Assembly: GCF_900609065.1 (NCBI RefSeq)
Contig: NZ_UXAU01000029.1
Location: 1 to 64,000, forward strand
DNA length: 64,000 bases
Direction: 5' to 3'
Origin: Arthrobacter ulcerisalmonis
GTDB taxonomy: Bacteria > Actinomycetota > Actinomycetes > Actinomycetales > Micrococcaceae
The translations under genes were made by a program, and so were the position numbers. Positions 1-9,401 of this stretch are shown in pieces. Positions within the stretch are counted from its first letter, which is position 1. Each line of letters opens with the position of its first letter. The notes beneath the pieces are model-generated. The model was not told where the DNA came from and made no database searches. It saw only the letters and a list, made by a program, of their open reading frames with translations.

Positions 1-13
1 AGCTCCGGGAGGG

Positions 14-1444
14 CTACGCGTCCTTGAGCTTCTGGAAGGCGTCCAGGGCCCGCTCGCGGGACTCAGGCAGGGCCACCAGGGGTTCCGGGTAGCCATCGAC
101 ACCCAGTAGTCCCCACGGTTCATGGATGGCTTTGTTGTCCAGCTCGGCCAACTCGGGGATGAACTCGCGGAGGTACTTCCCGGCGGCATCAAACTTTTTG
201 CTCTGGGTGACGGGGTTGAAGATCCGGTAGTAGGGCGAGGCATCGGCACCTGAGCCTGCCACCCACTGCCAGTTCGCCGGATTGCTCGCGGAATCGGCGT
301 CCACCAAGGTGTCCCAAAACCAGGCTTCGCCCACGCGCCAGTCGGTCAGCATGTTCTTGATCAGGAACGACGCCGCCGCCATTCGTACGCGGTTATGCAT
401 CCACCCGGTCTGCCACAGTTGGCGCATGCCGGCATCCACGAACGGGTAGCCCGTGCGCCCTTGCTGCCAGGCGTCCAGTTCGCTGGCCGTGGGGGATTCC
501 CATGCGAACCGGTCAAACTCGGGCCGGACGTTCTTGGTAGCCAGATCGGGGTTCGTATAGAGGAGGTGCCAGCAGAATTCGCGCCAGCCAAGTTCTGAAC
601 GGTAGATCCCGACGTCGGCCGGAACCTGGTGCGGGTATCGGTTCCGGATCTCGCGCCAGACCCGAAACGGGCTGACCTCGCCAAACCGAAGATACGGTGA
701 GAGTCTGCTGGTCCCTTCCGTGCCCGGGATGTTCCGACCCGTGCCGTAGTCATCGGCCGGTCCGTCGAGAAAATCGCCGAGCCGCTGGGCCGCACCTTCC
801 TCGCCAGGCTTCCAGGTCTCACCCAACCCGCCGCTCCAATCGGGGGAGGAGGGGAGGAGCCGCCAGCTGCTGAGGGTTTCGCTCGCCGGCAGGCCTCGAC
901 CGGACGGTGCCGGTGCTGGCAGGGATTCCGGTGCCGCCAGCGGTTCGCGGACGTCCTCTCCCGCCAGGCAGGCGCGCCAGAAGGGCGTGTAGACCTTGTA
1001 CGGTCCGCCGGCGCCAGTGCGGATTGTCCATGGTTCGAAGAGAAGATTGGCCTGGAAGCTGGACGCCTCGATGTCATTCTCTCCGGCCCACGCTTTGAGG
1101 TCTGCATCCACCGTGCGCTCAGGCAGCCCATAGCGGCGATTCCAGAACAGATGGCCGGCGTGGGTCTGTGTTGCCAGCTGGCGGATGACGTCGCCTGCAG
1201 GTCCGCGGCGCAGCACCAGCCGGGAGCCACGTGCTTCAAGCGAGGTGGCCAGCGCGGTCAGCGAGTGATGCAGCCACCATTTCACGGCGCCTCCGAGCGG
1301 CCGGATTCCGGCTGACTCTTCGTCCAGGACGTACACCACGGTCAGTGGGAGGCCCAGCGTCTCAGCGGCGGTGAGTGCAGGATTATCGTCAAGGCGGAGA
1401 TCATCGCGCAGCCAGACGAGGGAAGTCTTGTCAGTTGAAGCCAT
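14..1444 (-). CDS. phr: Deoxyribodipyrimidine photolyase (cryptochrome/photolyase family)
   Basis: This 476-residue protein is a flavin-dependent photolyase, the enzyme that uses blue light to split UV-induced pyrimidine dimers in DNA. The N-terminal alpha/beta antenna domain starts with the family signature WLRDDLRLDDNPAL (about residues 10-24). The C-terminal FAD-binding domain (about 200-470) has the hallmark segments GYPFVDAGMRQLW, GWMHNRVRM and DADSASNPANWQW. The length is normal for class I CPD photolyases. The ATG at 1442-1444 is preceded by a close GGAGG. The hairpin upstream separates it from pspA, so it is probably expressed alone. The FAD-domain motifs make the family assignment secure; CPD versus 6-4 specificity is inferred from length and motif type only. 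Confidence 0.95.
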   Translation of the reverse strand: MASTDKTSLVWLRDDLRLDDNPALTAAETLGLPLTVVYVLDEESAGIRPLGGAVKWWLHHSLTALATSLEARGSRLVLRRGPAGDVIRQLATQTHAGHLFWNRRYGLPERTVDADLKAWAGENDIEASSFQANLLFEPWTIRTGAGGPYKVYTPFWRACLAGEDVREPLAAPESLPAPAPSGRGLPASETLSSWRLLPSSPDWSGGLGETWKPGEEGAAQRLGDFLDGPADDYGTGRNIPGTEGTSRLSPYLRFGEVSPFRVWREIRNRYPHQVPADVGIYRSELGWREFCWHLLYTNPDLATKNVRPEFDRFAWESPTASELDAWQQGRTGYPFVDAGMRQLWQTGWMHNRVRMAAASFLIKNMLTDWRVGEAWFWDTLVDADSASNPANWQWVAGSGADASPYYRIFNPVTQSKKFDAAGKYLREFIPELAELDNKAIHEPWGLLGVDGYPEPLVALPESRERALDAFQKLKDA

Positions 1445-1470
1445 GCCTCCACGCTACACACCCGGGCAGC

Positions 1471-1503
1471 AAGAAAGCCGGGACGAATCGTCCCGGCTTT
1501 CTT
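1471..1503. terminator. Perfect 16-bp inverted-repeat hairpin between pspA and phr
   Basis: Arms AAGAAAGCCGGGACGA and its exact complement flank a one-base centre. It lies 30 bases beyond the pspA stop and upstream of phr, both on the minus strand, so it most likely terminates the pspA transcript. The A/T-rich arm ends supply a short U run on either strand. Confidence 0.8.
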
Positions 1504-1533
1504 GGGGGTTGCTGAGCGCTCAGCGGGTGCGGA

Positions 1534-2322
1534 TCAGAGCTTGTCGAACTCTGCTTCGTCCAGGGTGGAACCGGACGCAGCACCGTTGCCGGCACCCAGG
1601 GCAGGAGTGGACCCGCCGGACTTTAATGCAGCCAAGCGGGCCTCGATCTCGGTTTGCTCGCCAAGATCTTCGAGCTGGTTGAACTGGGCGTCGAGGCTGG
1701 AAGCGGACAGTTCCTGCTGGCCGCGGACCTTGGCCTCTTCCCGGCGGATTTTCTCCTCGAAGCGGCCAACCTCGCTGGTGGGATCCATGAAGTCGATGCT
1801 CTTGATGGCGTCGTGGACCTGGGACTGGGCAGCGGCCGTCTTGGAGCGGGCCACCAGTTCGTTGCGCTTGCTGGTGAGCTCGTTGAGCTTGCCCTTCATC
1901 TGGTCCAGGCCGGTCTTGAGCTTGTCCACCACTTCACGTTGCGAGGTGATGCTGGGCTCGGCGCTCTTGGCTTCGTTCTCGGCTGACATCTGGCGTTGCA
2001 GGGCAACCTTGGCGAGATTGTCGAACTTCTGGGCATCGGCGGAGTTCCCACCCGAACGGTACTCATCCGCCTTGCGGGATGCTGCCAAGGCCTTGGTGCC
2101 CCAGTCGCGGGCGTTCTTGACGTCCTCGTTGTAGTCGTCCTCGGTCATGCGCAGGTTGCCGATGGTCTGGGCTACTGCCGACTCGGCTTCGGCGATGTTG
2201 TTGGTGTAGTCACGGACCATTTGGTCCAGCATCTTCTGCGGATCCTCGGCGTTGTCCAAAAGCGTGTTGATGTTGGCCTTCGCCAACTGCGCGATTCGAC
2301 CGAAAATGGACTGCTTAACCAT
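1534..2322 (-). CDS. pspA: PspA/IM30 family envelope-stress protein
   Basis: This 262-residue protein belongs to the PspA/IM30/Vipp1 family of ESCRT-III-like proteins that coat and stabilise the inner membrane under stress. It opens with KQSIFGRIAQLAKANINTLL, the amphipathic N-terminal helix and linker typical of the family. Alpha-helical coiled coil follows to about residue 225, then a low-complexity tail ending TLDEAEFDKL. The reading frame is open 24 codons further upstream, but the ATG at 2320-2322 has a GAAAGG ribosome site eight bases ahead and gives the family N-terminus, so it is chosen. The neighbouring TPM-domain gene lies upstream on the same strand, 106 bases away, suggesting co-expression. 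No pspB, pspC or pspF homologue is visible nearby, as usual in actinobacteria. Confidence 0.93.
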   Translation of the reverse strand: MVKQSIFGRIAQLAKANINTLLDNAEDPQKMLDQMVRDYTNNIAEAESAVAQTIGNLRMTEDDYNEDVKNARDWGTKALAASRKADEYRSGGNSADAQKFDNLAKVALQRQMSAENEAKSAEPSITSQREVVDKLKTGLDQMKGKLNELTSKRNELVARSKTAAAQSQVHDAIKSIDFMDPTSEVGRFEEKIRREEAKVRGQQELSASSLDAQFNQLEDLGEQTEIEARLAALKSGGSTPALGAGNGAASGSTLDEAEFDKL

Positions 2323-2428
2323 GGTGATACCTTTCGTCCTGCTCTGTATTGGCCACTGAAGTCCGCACCCAGTGGTGTACTGCTGGCGTTGCACGGATCG
2401 TCCCGGTCAACGCGTGGGTTGGAAAAGC

Positions 2429-4477
2429 CTAGAAGTCGCCACCGCCGCCGGAGTCGCCGCCCCAGCCGCCGCCGTCTCCGCCACCGAAGCCGCCGCCGTC
2501 GTCGAAACCTCCGCCGCCGCCATCGCCGTGGCCGCCGCCCCAACCGCCGCCACCGCCGCCGTTGAGGATCGAGTTGATCAGGATGCCGCCCAGGATGGCG
2601 CCGCCAAGGCCACCACCGCCGCCCCCGCCACCAAACATGCCGCCCCGGCCGTCGCCTTGGCCGCCGCCGTCGAACTGGTTCACGTCAGACTGCGCCAACT
2701 GTGCTGCCTGGGCCGCAAGTGCATGGGCCTGCTGGGCATAGGTGAGGGCAGTGACTGGATCGGTGCGCGAGATGGACAAGGCGTAGTCAAGGTTGCGCTG
2801 CGACTCGGCCAACCGCGTCCGCGCCTCAGTCCCTACGCCACCTCGGCGGGCTGTGATGTAGTCGGACGTGGCGCTGATCTGCGCCTGCGCCGACATGATG
2901 CTTTGCTGCAGCGACGCCTGCGCACGGCGAGCCTGCTCCTGCTGATCACGGATCCCGGTCAGGGACTGGTCCAAGGACTGGTGCGCGGTCTCAACCCGCT
3001 GCAGGGTGGCGATGGGGTCGATCTTGCCACCCTGAATCTCTGCCTTGACCTGCGACAACGCCGACTCAACCGCGGCCACGGGGCCGGCAAGTTCGGGGTG
3101 CGTGCCAGCGGCGATCATGGCCCGAGCCTGGGCCAGATCCTGGGAGGTGTCCACCACTGCCGCTTCGAGACTGTTGTGGGCGTCGTCCAAGGTGGTGGAA
3201 ACCTTGTTGATGGCATCCAGCAGAACGTTCGTCTGGTGCAGGCTTTCCTCTGCGGCACGCACCGCGACTGCTGCCATGCTGCCTTCGCCGGCAGTCAACT
3301 TCTCCTGGGCCGCAGCGGAGGCGTTCTGGACGAACGCCAGGCGCTCCTTGGCCTGCAGGATGTTATCCGAGACTTGGGTCAGGGCGGATTCCGCGTACTT
3401 GGCGCGGAGCGTGGTCAAGGACTGCTCGGCACTGACGATCTTGGCGTCTGCTTCGGCAGCGCCGGAATTGACCGCAGCAATGGCCGCGGGCGCGTTCTTC
3501 TCCAGCTCGCGGAGCGAATCGAAATCGGCCTTCTGCTCCTGCAGCGAGGCCAACGCGGCCTCGGACCGGCGGATGATCTCGCCGAGCCAGGTCCGCTGCT
3601 GTTCCTCGGTATCCGGAATGTGGTCATCCAGCTGCTGCTGGAGCTTGAACGATTCGCTCATGTGCGCCTTGGCCTCGGCGAGTGCCGTGCTGAAATTGCC
3701 CACCGCGGAATCGCCGTACTGTGCCTCGGCGAACCCGAGCTCCTGCTCGCTGGTCTTGATGGAGTCATCGGCTTCGATCAGCAAAGAACCGCTCTTGCGG
3801 CGGAGTTCCTCGACACTGAGCCCGGCGAGGGGGTCCAGTTCTGCACCTTGCGGTCCGTAGCTGCCGGAAGCTGCCTGGCCGGCCTTCTTGCGACGGTTGC
3901 GCAGGAACAGGAACGTCCCCGCTCCGCCCACGGCCACGACGCCGGCGCCCACCAGGACCGCCGTTCCAGCACCGTTTTCGGATGGCAGGGTGCCGTTGCC
4001 GCCGCCCGCTGCATCGCCGATAGCCGTAGCGGCATTGATCGCTGCCTGTGCGTAGTTGCCATTGCTCAGCTGGGGGCCGATAGCGCTGCTCTTGATGTTG
4101 TCCACCTGGGTGGTGGTCAACTTGCTGCCACCCTTGTTCAGGATGTACTGCTTCGAATCGGTGGCCACAGCGAAAATTACCGCGTTGGACCCAAGGCTGG
4201 CTTTCTGCGCCACCGCGTCTGTCCAAGCCTCGCGGTCCGTGGGATCCTCAAACTTCTTCACCGTCACCACGTGCAGAACCATGGCGTGCTCGGTGCCAAG
4301 CTTCTTGATGGCCGCCTCAACGTCTGATTTCTGGCTGCCCAGGACGCCTGCCGAGTCCACGATCTTGGTGGCAGGGTCCAGTGTGACCGGCGGTTCAGCC
4401 CAGGCCGCGCCAGCCGGTAGGGCCAGGAGGCCGGCGAGGCCAACCCCAGCAAGTATTCGGATGATCTTTGACCGCAT
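2429..4477 (-). CDS. TPM-domain membrane protein with long coiled coil and glycine-rich C-terminus
   Basis: The 682-residue protein has a Sec signal peptide (residues 1-27, ending AGAAWA), an extracytoplasmic TPM (TLP18.3/Psb32/MOLO-1) domain at about 35-160 and a transmembrane helix (about 182-205, then NRRKKA). A cytoplasmic helical region of roughly 400 residues rich in Ala, Glu and Gln follows. The last 80 residues are almost entirely Gly, Asp and Trp. The frame is open for 74 more codons upstream, but the ATG at 4475-4477 with GAAGGG six bases ahead directly precedes the signal peptide. TPM proteins act at membranes, but their biochemical role in actinobacteria is not settled. Position next to pspA and divergent from htrA suggests envelope maintenance. 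The glycine-rich tail resembles those of other bacterial TPM proteins. Confidence 0.85.
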   Translation of the reverse strand: MRSKIIRILAGVGLAGLLALPAGAAWAEPPVTLDPATKIVDSAGVLGSQKSDVEAAIKKLGTEHAMVLHVVTVKKFEDPTDREAWTDAVAQKASLGSNAVIFAVATDSKQYILNKGGSKLTTTQVDNIKSSAIGPQLSNGNYAQAAINAATAIGDAAGGGNGTLPSENGAGTAVLVGAGVVAVGGAGTFLFLRNRRKKAGQAASGSYGPQGAELDPLAGLSVEELRRKSGSLLIEADDSIKTSEQELGFAEAQYGDSAVGNFSTALAEAKAHMSESFKLQQQLDDHIPDTEEQQRTWLGEIIRRSEAALASLQEQKADFDSLRELEKNAPAAIAAVNSGAAEADAKIVSAEQSLTTLRAKYAESALTQVSDNILQAKERLAFVQNASAAAQEKLTAGEGSMAAVAVRAAEESLHQTNVLLDAINKVSTTLDDAHNSLEAAVVDTSQDLAQARAMIAAGTHPELAGPVAAVESALSQVKAEIQGGKIDPIATLQRVETAHQSLDQSLTGIRDQQEQARRAQASLQQSIMSAQAQISATSDYITARRGGVGTEARTRLAESQRNLDYALSISRTDPVTALTYAQQAHALAAQAAQLAQSDVNQFDGGGQGDGRGGMFGGGGGGGGLGGAILGGILINSILNGGGGGGWGGGHGDGGGGGFDDGGGFGGGDGGGWGGDSGGGGDF

Positions 4478-4759
4478 GTGCAACCCTTCAGCACGCCTGA
4501 CACCAATTCGGGACGAATCAGTCGAATCCCACAGCGCCCCCACGCTAGATGTGAAGCCGCAGGTCGCTGTGGCACTCCAATGTGATTCTATGGTGCACCC
4601 CGCGACTCGTCCATGACGGCGAATATGCCACCAGCGAAACGGGGAACTAACGGGAAAAGTCAGCCTCGTTACGGCATTCAGCAAGCTCACAGCAAACATC
4701 CCAGCTTGTTCCAGCCATGGAGTCCATAGTTAATGCAGACGAGGATGAAAGGAAGTCCC

Positions 4760-6481
4760 ATGACTGAGAACCACACTCCCGGAACGGAGCCCGAGGACGG
4801 CCGCGAGAGCCGCCCCAACGCTTGGCAGCAGGATTCCACGCAGTCAACCGGCGATTCCGCGGAGGCTCGGCATGAGGACGACGGCGGCGCGACCGCGGGT
4901 GCAGACCCGCAGGACCAGCAATCGACCCCAGGTGAGCCGTTGAACCCGGGCGAGCAGGCCAACTTTGGCGGGCCATCGACCCCAGGTCAGTCGGCCAACC
5001 CCACAGAGCGGATCGACAGGACTGCCGATCAGGGGCACACCCAGGAGATCCCGGGCGCCGCACGGCCGGGTTACCCGCAGCACCAGCCGTTCTATGGCCA
5101 GCAGCCCGGACAGGGCCAGCAGGGCTACAGCCAGCCCCAACAGCACGGCCAGCAACACCAGAGCTATAGCCAGGGCCAGCAGCATGGCCAAGCCCAGTAC
5201 GGCTACGGTGCCGCAGCCAGCGCTGCCGCGGGGTCCGTGGCGACAGCACCCAATCCCAAGGACGCACCGCGCCGCAAGGCGACCTTCGGCGTCGGGACCC
5301 TGGTGGCCTGCATCCTGGCGGCCGGGTTGGTGGGCGGCGGCGTGGCTACCGTGGGATCGGGGCAGCTGTTTGGCGCTGCCGGTTCAACGTCCACATCCAG
5401 CAGCAACAGCCAGCCGGGAACGGTGATCGTCAACAACAAGGACAACGTCAACGCCATCACGGCCGCAGCGTTGAAGGCCTCACCCAGTGTGGTCACCATC
5501 AGCGCCACCAGCGGAACGTCCGGGGGGACCGGCTCCGGCATCGTCCTTGACGACCAGGGACACATCCTGACCAACACGCACGTGGTCACCCTGGACGGGG
5601 CCACGGCCAATGCCAGCCTCGAGGTCCAGACCAGCGACGGTAAGGTCCTCACAGCCAAGCTCATCGGCACCGACCCGCTCTCCGACCTCGCGGTCATCCA
5701 GGTGGATGCCAGTGCTGGCCTCACACCAGCGACCCTGGGCGACTCCGGCAAGCTCAACGTCGGTGACACGGCCATCGCCATCGGCTCCCCGTTGGGCCTG
5801 AACGGAACGGTCACCGACGGTATCGTGTCCACCCTGAACCGGACCATCAGCGTGGCCTCCTCCGCAGCGCCGAACGAGGGCGACAACACCGAGGGCGGGA
5901 GCGAGGGTGGCTTCCAGTTCGCCCCTCCAGGTGGCGGCCAGAGCCAGCAGACCGCTGACAAGGGCTCCATTGCCATCAACGTCATCCAGACGGACGCGGC
6001 CATCAACCCGGGCAACTCCGGCGGTGCCCTGGTCAACAGCAGCGGCGAGATCATCGGCGTCAACGTGGCTATTGCGTCGGCCGGTTCGGACTCATCGTCC
6101 ACCACCGGTGGCAACATCGGCGTCGGCTTCAGCATCCCCATCAACCACGCCAAGCGGGTGGCGCAGGAGATCATCGACACCGGCAAGGCGACCCACGGAC
6201 AGTTGGGTGTCAGCGTCAAGGCCAAGTCCGCCTCAAGTTCGTCCTCCGGTTTCTCGGTGGGCGCAGAGGTTGCCACGGTCGAGGCCAACTCGGCGGCAGG
6301 CAAGGCTGGCCTGAAGGTGGGCGACGTCATCACCAAGTTCAACGATTACTCGATCGGCGAACCGAACGAGCTGACGGCAGCCGTCCGCGAACAGGCAGCC
6401 AACGCCACGGTCAAGATCACCGTTCTCCGCAACGGCGCCGAGCAGACGTTCGACGTCACGCTGGGTGCGGCGGCAAGCTGA
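4760..6481 (+). CDS. HtrA/DegP-type trypsin-like serine protease with PDZ domain
   Basis: This 573-residue membrane-anchored protease degrades or refolds damaged envelope proteins. A long cytoplasmic N-terminal region (1-170) is rich in Gln, Gly and Pro. One transmembrane helix (about 176-200) follows, then a chymotrypsin-fold protease domain with catalytic His274 (NTHVV), Asp309 (LSDLAV) and Ser420 (PGNSGGAL). A single PDZ domain occupies about 480-570. The order matches mycobacterial PepD/HtrA proteins. The ATG at 4760, nine codons into the open frame, is chosen because AAAGGAAG precedes it by four bases. The gene is divergent from the TPM gene across 282 bases that should hold both promoters. 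Family is certain; which HtrA paralogue it matches is not. Confidence 0.93.
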   Translation: MTENHTPGTEPEDGRESRPNAWQQDSTQSTGDSAEARHEDDGGATAGADPQDQQSTPGEPLNPGEQANFGGPSTPGQSANPTERIDRTADQGHTQEIPGAARPGYPQHQPFYGQQPGQGQQGYSQPQQHGQQHQSYSQGQQHGQAQYGYGAAASAAAGSVATAPNPKDAPRRKATFGVGTLVACILAAGLVGGGVATVGSGQLFGAAGSTSTSSSNSQPGTVIVNNKDNVNAITAAALKASPSVVTISATSGTSGGTGSGIVLDDQGHILTNTHVVTLDGATANASLEVQTSDGKVLTAKLIGTDPLSDLAVIQVDASAGLTPATLGDSGKLNVGDTAIAIGSPLGLNGTVTDGIVSTLNRTISVASSAAPNEGDNTEGGSEGGFQFAPPGGGQSQQTADKGSIAINVIQTDAAINPGNSGGALVNSSGEIIGVNVAIASAGSDSSSTTGGNIGVGFSIPINHAKRVAQEIIDTGKATHGQLGVSVKAKSASSSSSGFSVGAEVATVEANSAAGKAGLKVGDVITKFNDYSIGEPNELTAAVREQAANATVKITVLRNGAEQTFDVTLGAAAS

Positions 6482-6533
6482 CCACCACGGCGGGCCGGGC
6501 AACCAGGGCGGCCGCCCGGCACCGCAGCGATTG

Positions 6534-6575
6534 ACGACGGCGGCGTTCCCCACCAAAGGGGGACGCCGCCGTCGT
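6534..6575 (+). terminator. Strong GC-rich terminator after the HtrA-type protease
   Basis: An 18-bp stem (ACGACGGCGGCGTTCCCC against its near-perfect complement, one G:U pair) with a five-base loop lies 52 bases past the protease stop. There is no T tract, as is common in high-GC actinobacteria. It should isolate the protease from etfB. Confidence 0.8.
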
Positions 6576-6761
6576 GCGTGCACCGGCACGTCCTGGCAGC
6601 CAGGAGCGCGCACCCCACCGGCGTAACCGAAGCAGGGAAGCCTGCCCTTGCATGTGGTTAGCTAGGAACAGCCCGGATGCCGGGCATCTGCGGCCAGTAC
6701 CTCACCCGGGCTGGCTGTCCACGAGAATTGGAAGGCTGCGCTCACCACAGTGGAAGATACC

Positions 6762-7562
6762 TTGAAGATCGTCGTCCTGGTCAAGCATGTCCCGGACGCC
6801 CAGTTTGACCGTCACCTCACAGGGGCGGGGCACACCACGGACCGGGACGAAAGTATCCTGTCCGAGCTTGACGAATACGCTTTGGAAGCCGCGCTCCAGC
6901 TGATTGAAGCGCGGGGCGGCAGCAAAGCCGGTAACCAGGTCATTGCCCTCAGCATGGGGCCTGCAGCCGCCGTCAACGCCGTCAAGAAGTCGCTCCAGAT
7001 CGGGGCCACCGAAGGCGTGCACCTGAGCGACGAAGCCCTGGCTGGCTCTGACGCCGCAGCCACCTCCCTGGCGCTCGCAGCAACGGTGCAGCATCTCGCC
7101 GCCAGCGGGCAGGTCGATCTGGTCCTGACGGGCATGGCGTCCACCGACGGCGAAACGTCCCTGGTGCCGGCGCAGCTGGCCGAGCGGTTGGGACTGCCCC
7201 AGGTCACGTTCGCGTCCTCGCTTGAGGTTGCCGGTGGCCGACTCACTGCACGCCGGGACGGCGATGCGTCCTCCGAGACCGTAGAAGCGGCCTTGCCGGC
7301 GGTGGTCTCGGTGACGGACCAGATCAACGAACCGCGGTACCCCAACTTCAAGGGCATCATCGCCGCCAAGCGCAAGAGCATCACCACGCTGTCCTTGGCC
7401 GATATTGGCGTTGATCCGTCACAGGTGGGCCGCGCAGGCTCGTGGACCAGCGTGGAGAGCGCGGCCGAGCGGCCGGCACGAACCGCTGGAACCATCATCA
7501 CGGACCAGGGCGATGCCGGTATCAAGCTGGTGGAGTTCCTGGCCGCCCAGAAGCTGCTTTAA
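6762..7562 (+). CDS. etfB: Electron transfer flavoprotein, beta subunit (FixA-like)
   Basis: The 266-residue protein is the beta subunit of the heterodimeric ETF, which carries electrons from acyl-CoA and other flavin dehydrogenases to the respiratory chain. It starts KIVVLVKHVPDAQFDRH and carries the AMP-binding family segment DLVLTGMASTDGETSLV. A GTG start at 6750 is possible. I prefer the TTG at 6762 because GGAAG lies five bases ahead and the resulting N-terminus is the standard EtfB one. etfA follows after 15 bases, so the two are cotranscribed. This corresponds to Rv3029c (fixA) in Mycobacterium tuberculosis, and the following gene corresponds to Rv3028c. Confidence 0.95.
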   Translation: MKIVVLVKHVPDAQFDRHLTGAGHTTDRDESILSELDEYALEAALQLIEARGGSKAGNQVIALSMGPAAAVNAVKKSLQIGATEGVHLSDEALAGSDAAATSLALAATVQHLAASGQVDLVLTGMASTDGETSLVPAQLAERLGLPQVTFASSLEVAGGRLTARRDGDASSETVEAALPAVVSVTDQINEPRYPNFKGIIAAKRKSITTLSLADIGVDPSQVGRAGSWTSVESAAERPARTAGTIITDQGDAGIKLVEFLAAQKLL

Positions 7563-7577
7563 GAGGGATTGACGAAC

Positions 7578-8531
7578 ATGGCAAAAGTACTTGTATTCAT
7601 CGATGCGCCCGGCGACGCCCTCAAGAAGGGCCACCTGGAGCTGCTGACGCTGGCCCGCTCACTCGGCGAGAGCGTCGTGGCCCTCAACGGCGAGCTTTCG
7701 GCTGCCGTCTCGGCGGCCTTTGGCGAGTATGGCGTGGCCTCGGTGCTCCGGCCGTCCGCCGCGGACCTTGACGATTACCTGGTAGCTCCCAAGGCTGCCT
7801 TTGTGGCTGCGGCAGCGCAGGGCAGTGATGCGCAGATCGTGCTGCTGGACAATTCTGCTGAAGGCCGGGAAATCGCGGCCCGGGCAGGCATCCGGCTGAG
7901 CGCAGGTGTCATCACGGACGCCGTGGCAGTGGACGCGGACGGCACGGCGCATAAGTCAGTCCTGGCCGGCTCCTACACCACCACCTGCAGGGCGACGACG
8001 GCGGTGGCTGTCATCACCGTCAAGGGCAACAATCTGGAGCCGGCGGCCGCAGCCGCGCCCACCACGCCTGAGGTCCTCACCGTGGAGCTCCCGGCGAGTG
8101 GCTCCTCTGCGGACGCCCGCATTACCGCACGGGTGCAGAAAGTTGCCAGCGGCCGGCCGGACCTGGCCGATGCCCGCATCGTGGTTGCCGGCGGCCGGGG
8201 CGTGGACGGCGATTTCAGCGCGGTTGAGGCGCTGGCGGACGCGTTGGGCGCTGCAGTAGGCGCCTCACGCGCAGCAACCGACGCCGGGTGGATCAGCCAC
8301 GACGCGCAGGTGGGCCAGACGGGCAAGACCGTGTCACCGCAGCTCTATATCTCTGCAGGGATCTCCGGCGCAGTCCAGCAGAAGGCCGGCATGCAGACGG
8401 CCAAGGTGATTGTGGCGATCAACAAGGACGCTGAGTCGCCCGTTTTCGAGATTGCAGACCTCGGCATCATCGGGGACCTGTTCGATGTCCTGCCGCAGGC
8501 AACCGAAGAAATCAAACGACGTAAAGGCTGA
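7578..8531 (+). CDS. etfA: Electron transfer flavoprotein, alpha subunit (FixB-like)
   Basis: The 317-residue EtfA binds the redox-active FAD and pairs with EtfB. The N-terminal domain begins [17 protein letters not shown]. The C-terminal FAD domain (about 190-315) contains [35 protein letters not shown] and [14 protein letters not shown], all conserved in the family. The ATG at 7578 has AAGAGGG about ten bases upstream; an in-frame TTG nine bases earlier is less likely. It lies 15 bases after etfB and 3 bases before the PIG-L gene, so a three-gene operon is likely. No electron-transferring quinone oxidoreductase (fixC) gene is present in the window. Confidence 0.95.
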   Translation: MAKVLVFIDAPGDALKKGHLELLTLARSLGESVVALNGELSAAVSAAFGEYGVASVLRPSAADLDDYLVAPKAAFVAAAAQGSDAQIVLLDNSAEGREIAARAGIRLSAGVITDAVAVDADGTAHKSVLAGSYTTTCRATTAVAVITVKGNNLEPAAAAAPTTPEVLTVELPASGSSADARITARVQKVASGRPDLADARIVVAGGRGVDGDFSAVEALADALGAAVGASRAATDAGWISHDAQVGQTGKTVSPQLYISAGISGAVQQKAGMQTAKVIVAINKDAESPVFEIADLGIIGDLFDVLPQATEEIKRRKG

Positions 8532-8534
8532 GCT

Positions 8535-9311
8535 GTGATTCCATCCGCCACCAGCGGACAGAGCCCGTTCACCCCGGAACACCGGGTTGAACGGGTCCTC
8601 TGTTTTGCGGCCCATCCCGACGACATCGACTTCGGCGCCGCAGGCACCATCGCGGCGTGGACCGCGGCCGGCGTCGAGGTCAGCTACTGCATCATGACGG
8701 ACGGCGATGCCGGTGGCTTCGATCCTGCCCATCGCCAGGACATCATCTCGTTGCGGGACGCCGAGCAGCGCCGGGCAGCAGGCCTGGTCGGTGTCAGCGA
8801 CATCCACTACCTGCACCAGCGGGACGGCTACCTCGAGCCCTCCCACGAGGTGATCAAGGAGGTGGTGCGCCTCATCCGCCAGGTGCGTCCCGACGTCGTG
8901 CTGGCCATGCACCCGGAACGGAACTGGCAGCGCCTGCAGAAGAGCCACCCGGATCACCTGGCCGTGGGCGAGTCCGTCACGCGGGCCGTCTACCCGGCCG
9001 TGGAGAACCCGTTCGCGTATCCGGAACTTGAGGCAGCGGGCCTGGCTGCTTTCAAACTGCCCTGGCTCTGGCTGTACGCCGGCCCAACGGAACGCGAAAA
9101 CCACTTTGTTGACGTCAGCGATCACGTCGATGCCAAGCTCGCGGCCATCCACGTGCACGTCAGCCAGCACCCCGACGCTGCAGCCATGGATGCCACCGTC
9201 CGCAACAACCTCCAGGACAATGCCACCCGTGCCGGTCTGGCTGCTGGACGTAGCGCGGAGGCTTTCCACGTGGTGATGGTGAACGGGCAGGGAACCATCG
9301 CAGGCTTCTGA
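8535..9311 (+). CDS. PIG-L/LmbE family N-deacetylase
   Basis: The 258-residue protein is a zinc-dependent de-N-acetylase of the PIG-L family. The metal/catalytic motif AHPDDIDFGAAGT (about residues 25-37) and the downstream HPDH motif in KSHPDHLAVGE (about 139) are both present. Related actinobacterial enzymes (MshB, Mca) act on mycothiol precursors or conjugates, and others deacetylate glycans; the substrate here cannot be decided. A GTG start three bases after the etfA stop, preceded by AAAGG, indicates coupling to the etf operon. A bidirectional terminator follows. What connects it with electron-transfer flavoprotein is unknown. Confidence 0.88.
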   Translation: MIPSATSGQSPFTPEHRVERVLCFAAHPDDIDFGAAGTIAAWTAAGVEVSYCIMTDGDAGGFDPAHRQDIISLRDAEQRRAAGLVGVSDIHYLHQRDGYLEPSHEVIKEVVRLIRQVRPDVVLAMHPERNWQRLQKSHPDHLAVGESVTRAVYPAVENPFAYPELEAAGLAAFKLPWLWLYAGPTERENHFVDVSDHVDAKLAAIHVHVSQHPDAAAMDATVRNNLQDNATRAGLAAGRSAEAFHVVMVNGQGTIAGF

Positions 9312-9333
9312 CCACATCGTTTCAGACAGAAAT

Positions 9334-9374
9334 GCCCCGCCCACCAAAACCTTTTCAGGTTCGGTGGGCGGGGC
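9334..9374. terminator. Bidirectional terminator between the etf operon and rskA
   Basis: GCCCCGCCCACC and its complement GGTGGGCGGGGC form the core of a stem whose arms also pair AAAACC with GGTT. It lies between two convergent genes (stops at 9311 and 9402) and carries T-rich flanks, so it can serve both. Confidence 0.85.
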
Positions 9375-9401
9375 GTTGTCTTTCTGGCGGAGGGGCTACC
9401 C

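Noticed and set aside
2372..4327. 651-codon open frame on the plus strand opposite the TPM gene
   Set aside because: It is a high-GC antisense shadow made of low-complexity Ala/Gly/Arg sequence; the minus strand encodes a signal peptide, TPM domain and good ribosome site.
6482..6761. Possible small gene or riboswitch in the gap before etfB
   Set aside because: Apart from the terminator at 6534-6575 and a short GCCCGGATGCCGGGC hairpin there is no plausible ribosome site plus frame and no recognisable riboswitch core.
8334..9347. 337-codon open frame antisense to the PIG-L gene and the end of etfA
   Set aside because: The plus-strand proteins carry intact family motifs and the antisense frame crosses the terminator and the etfA end; it is compositional.
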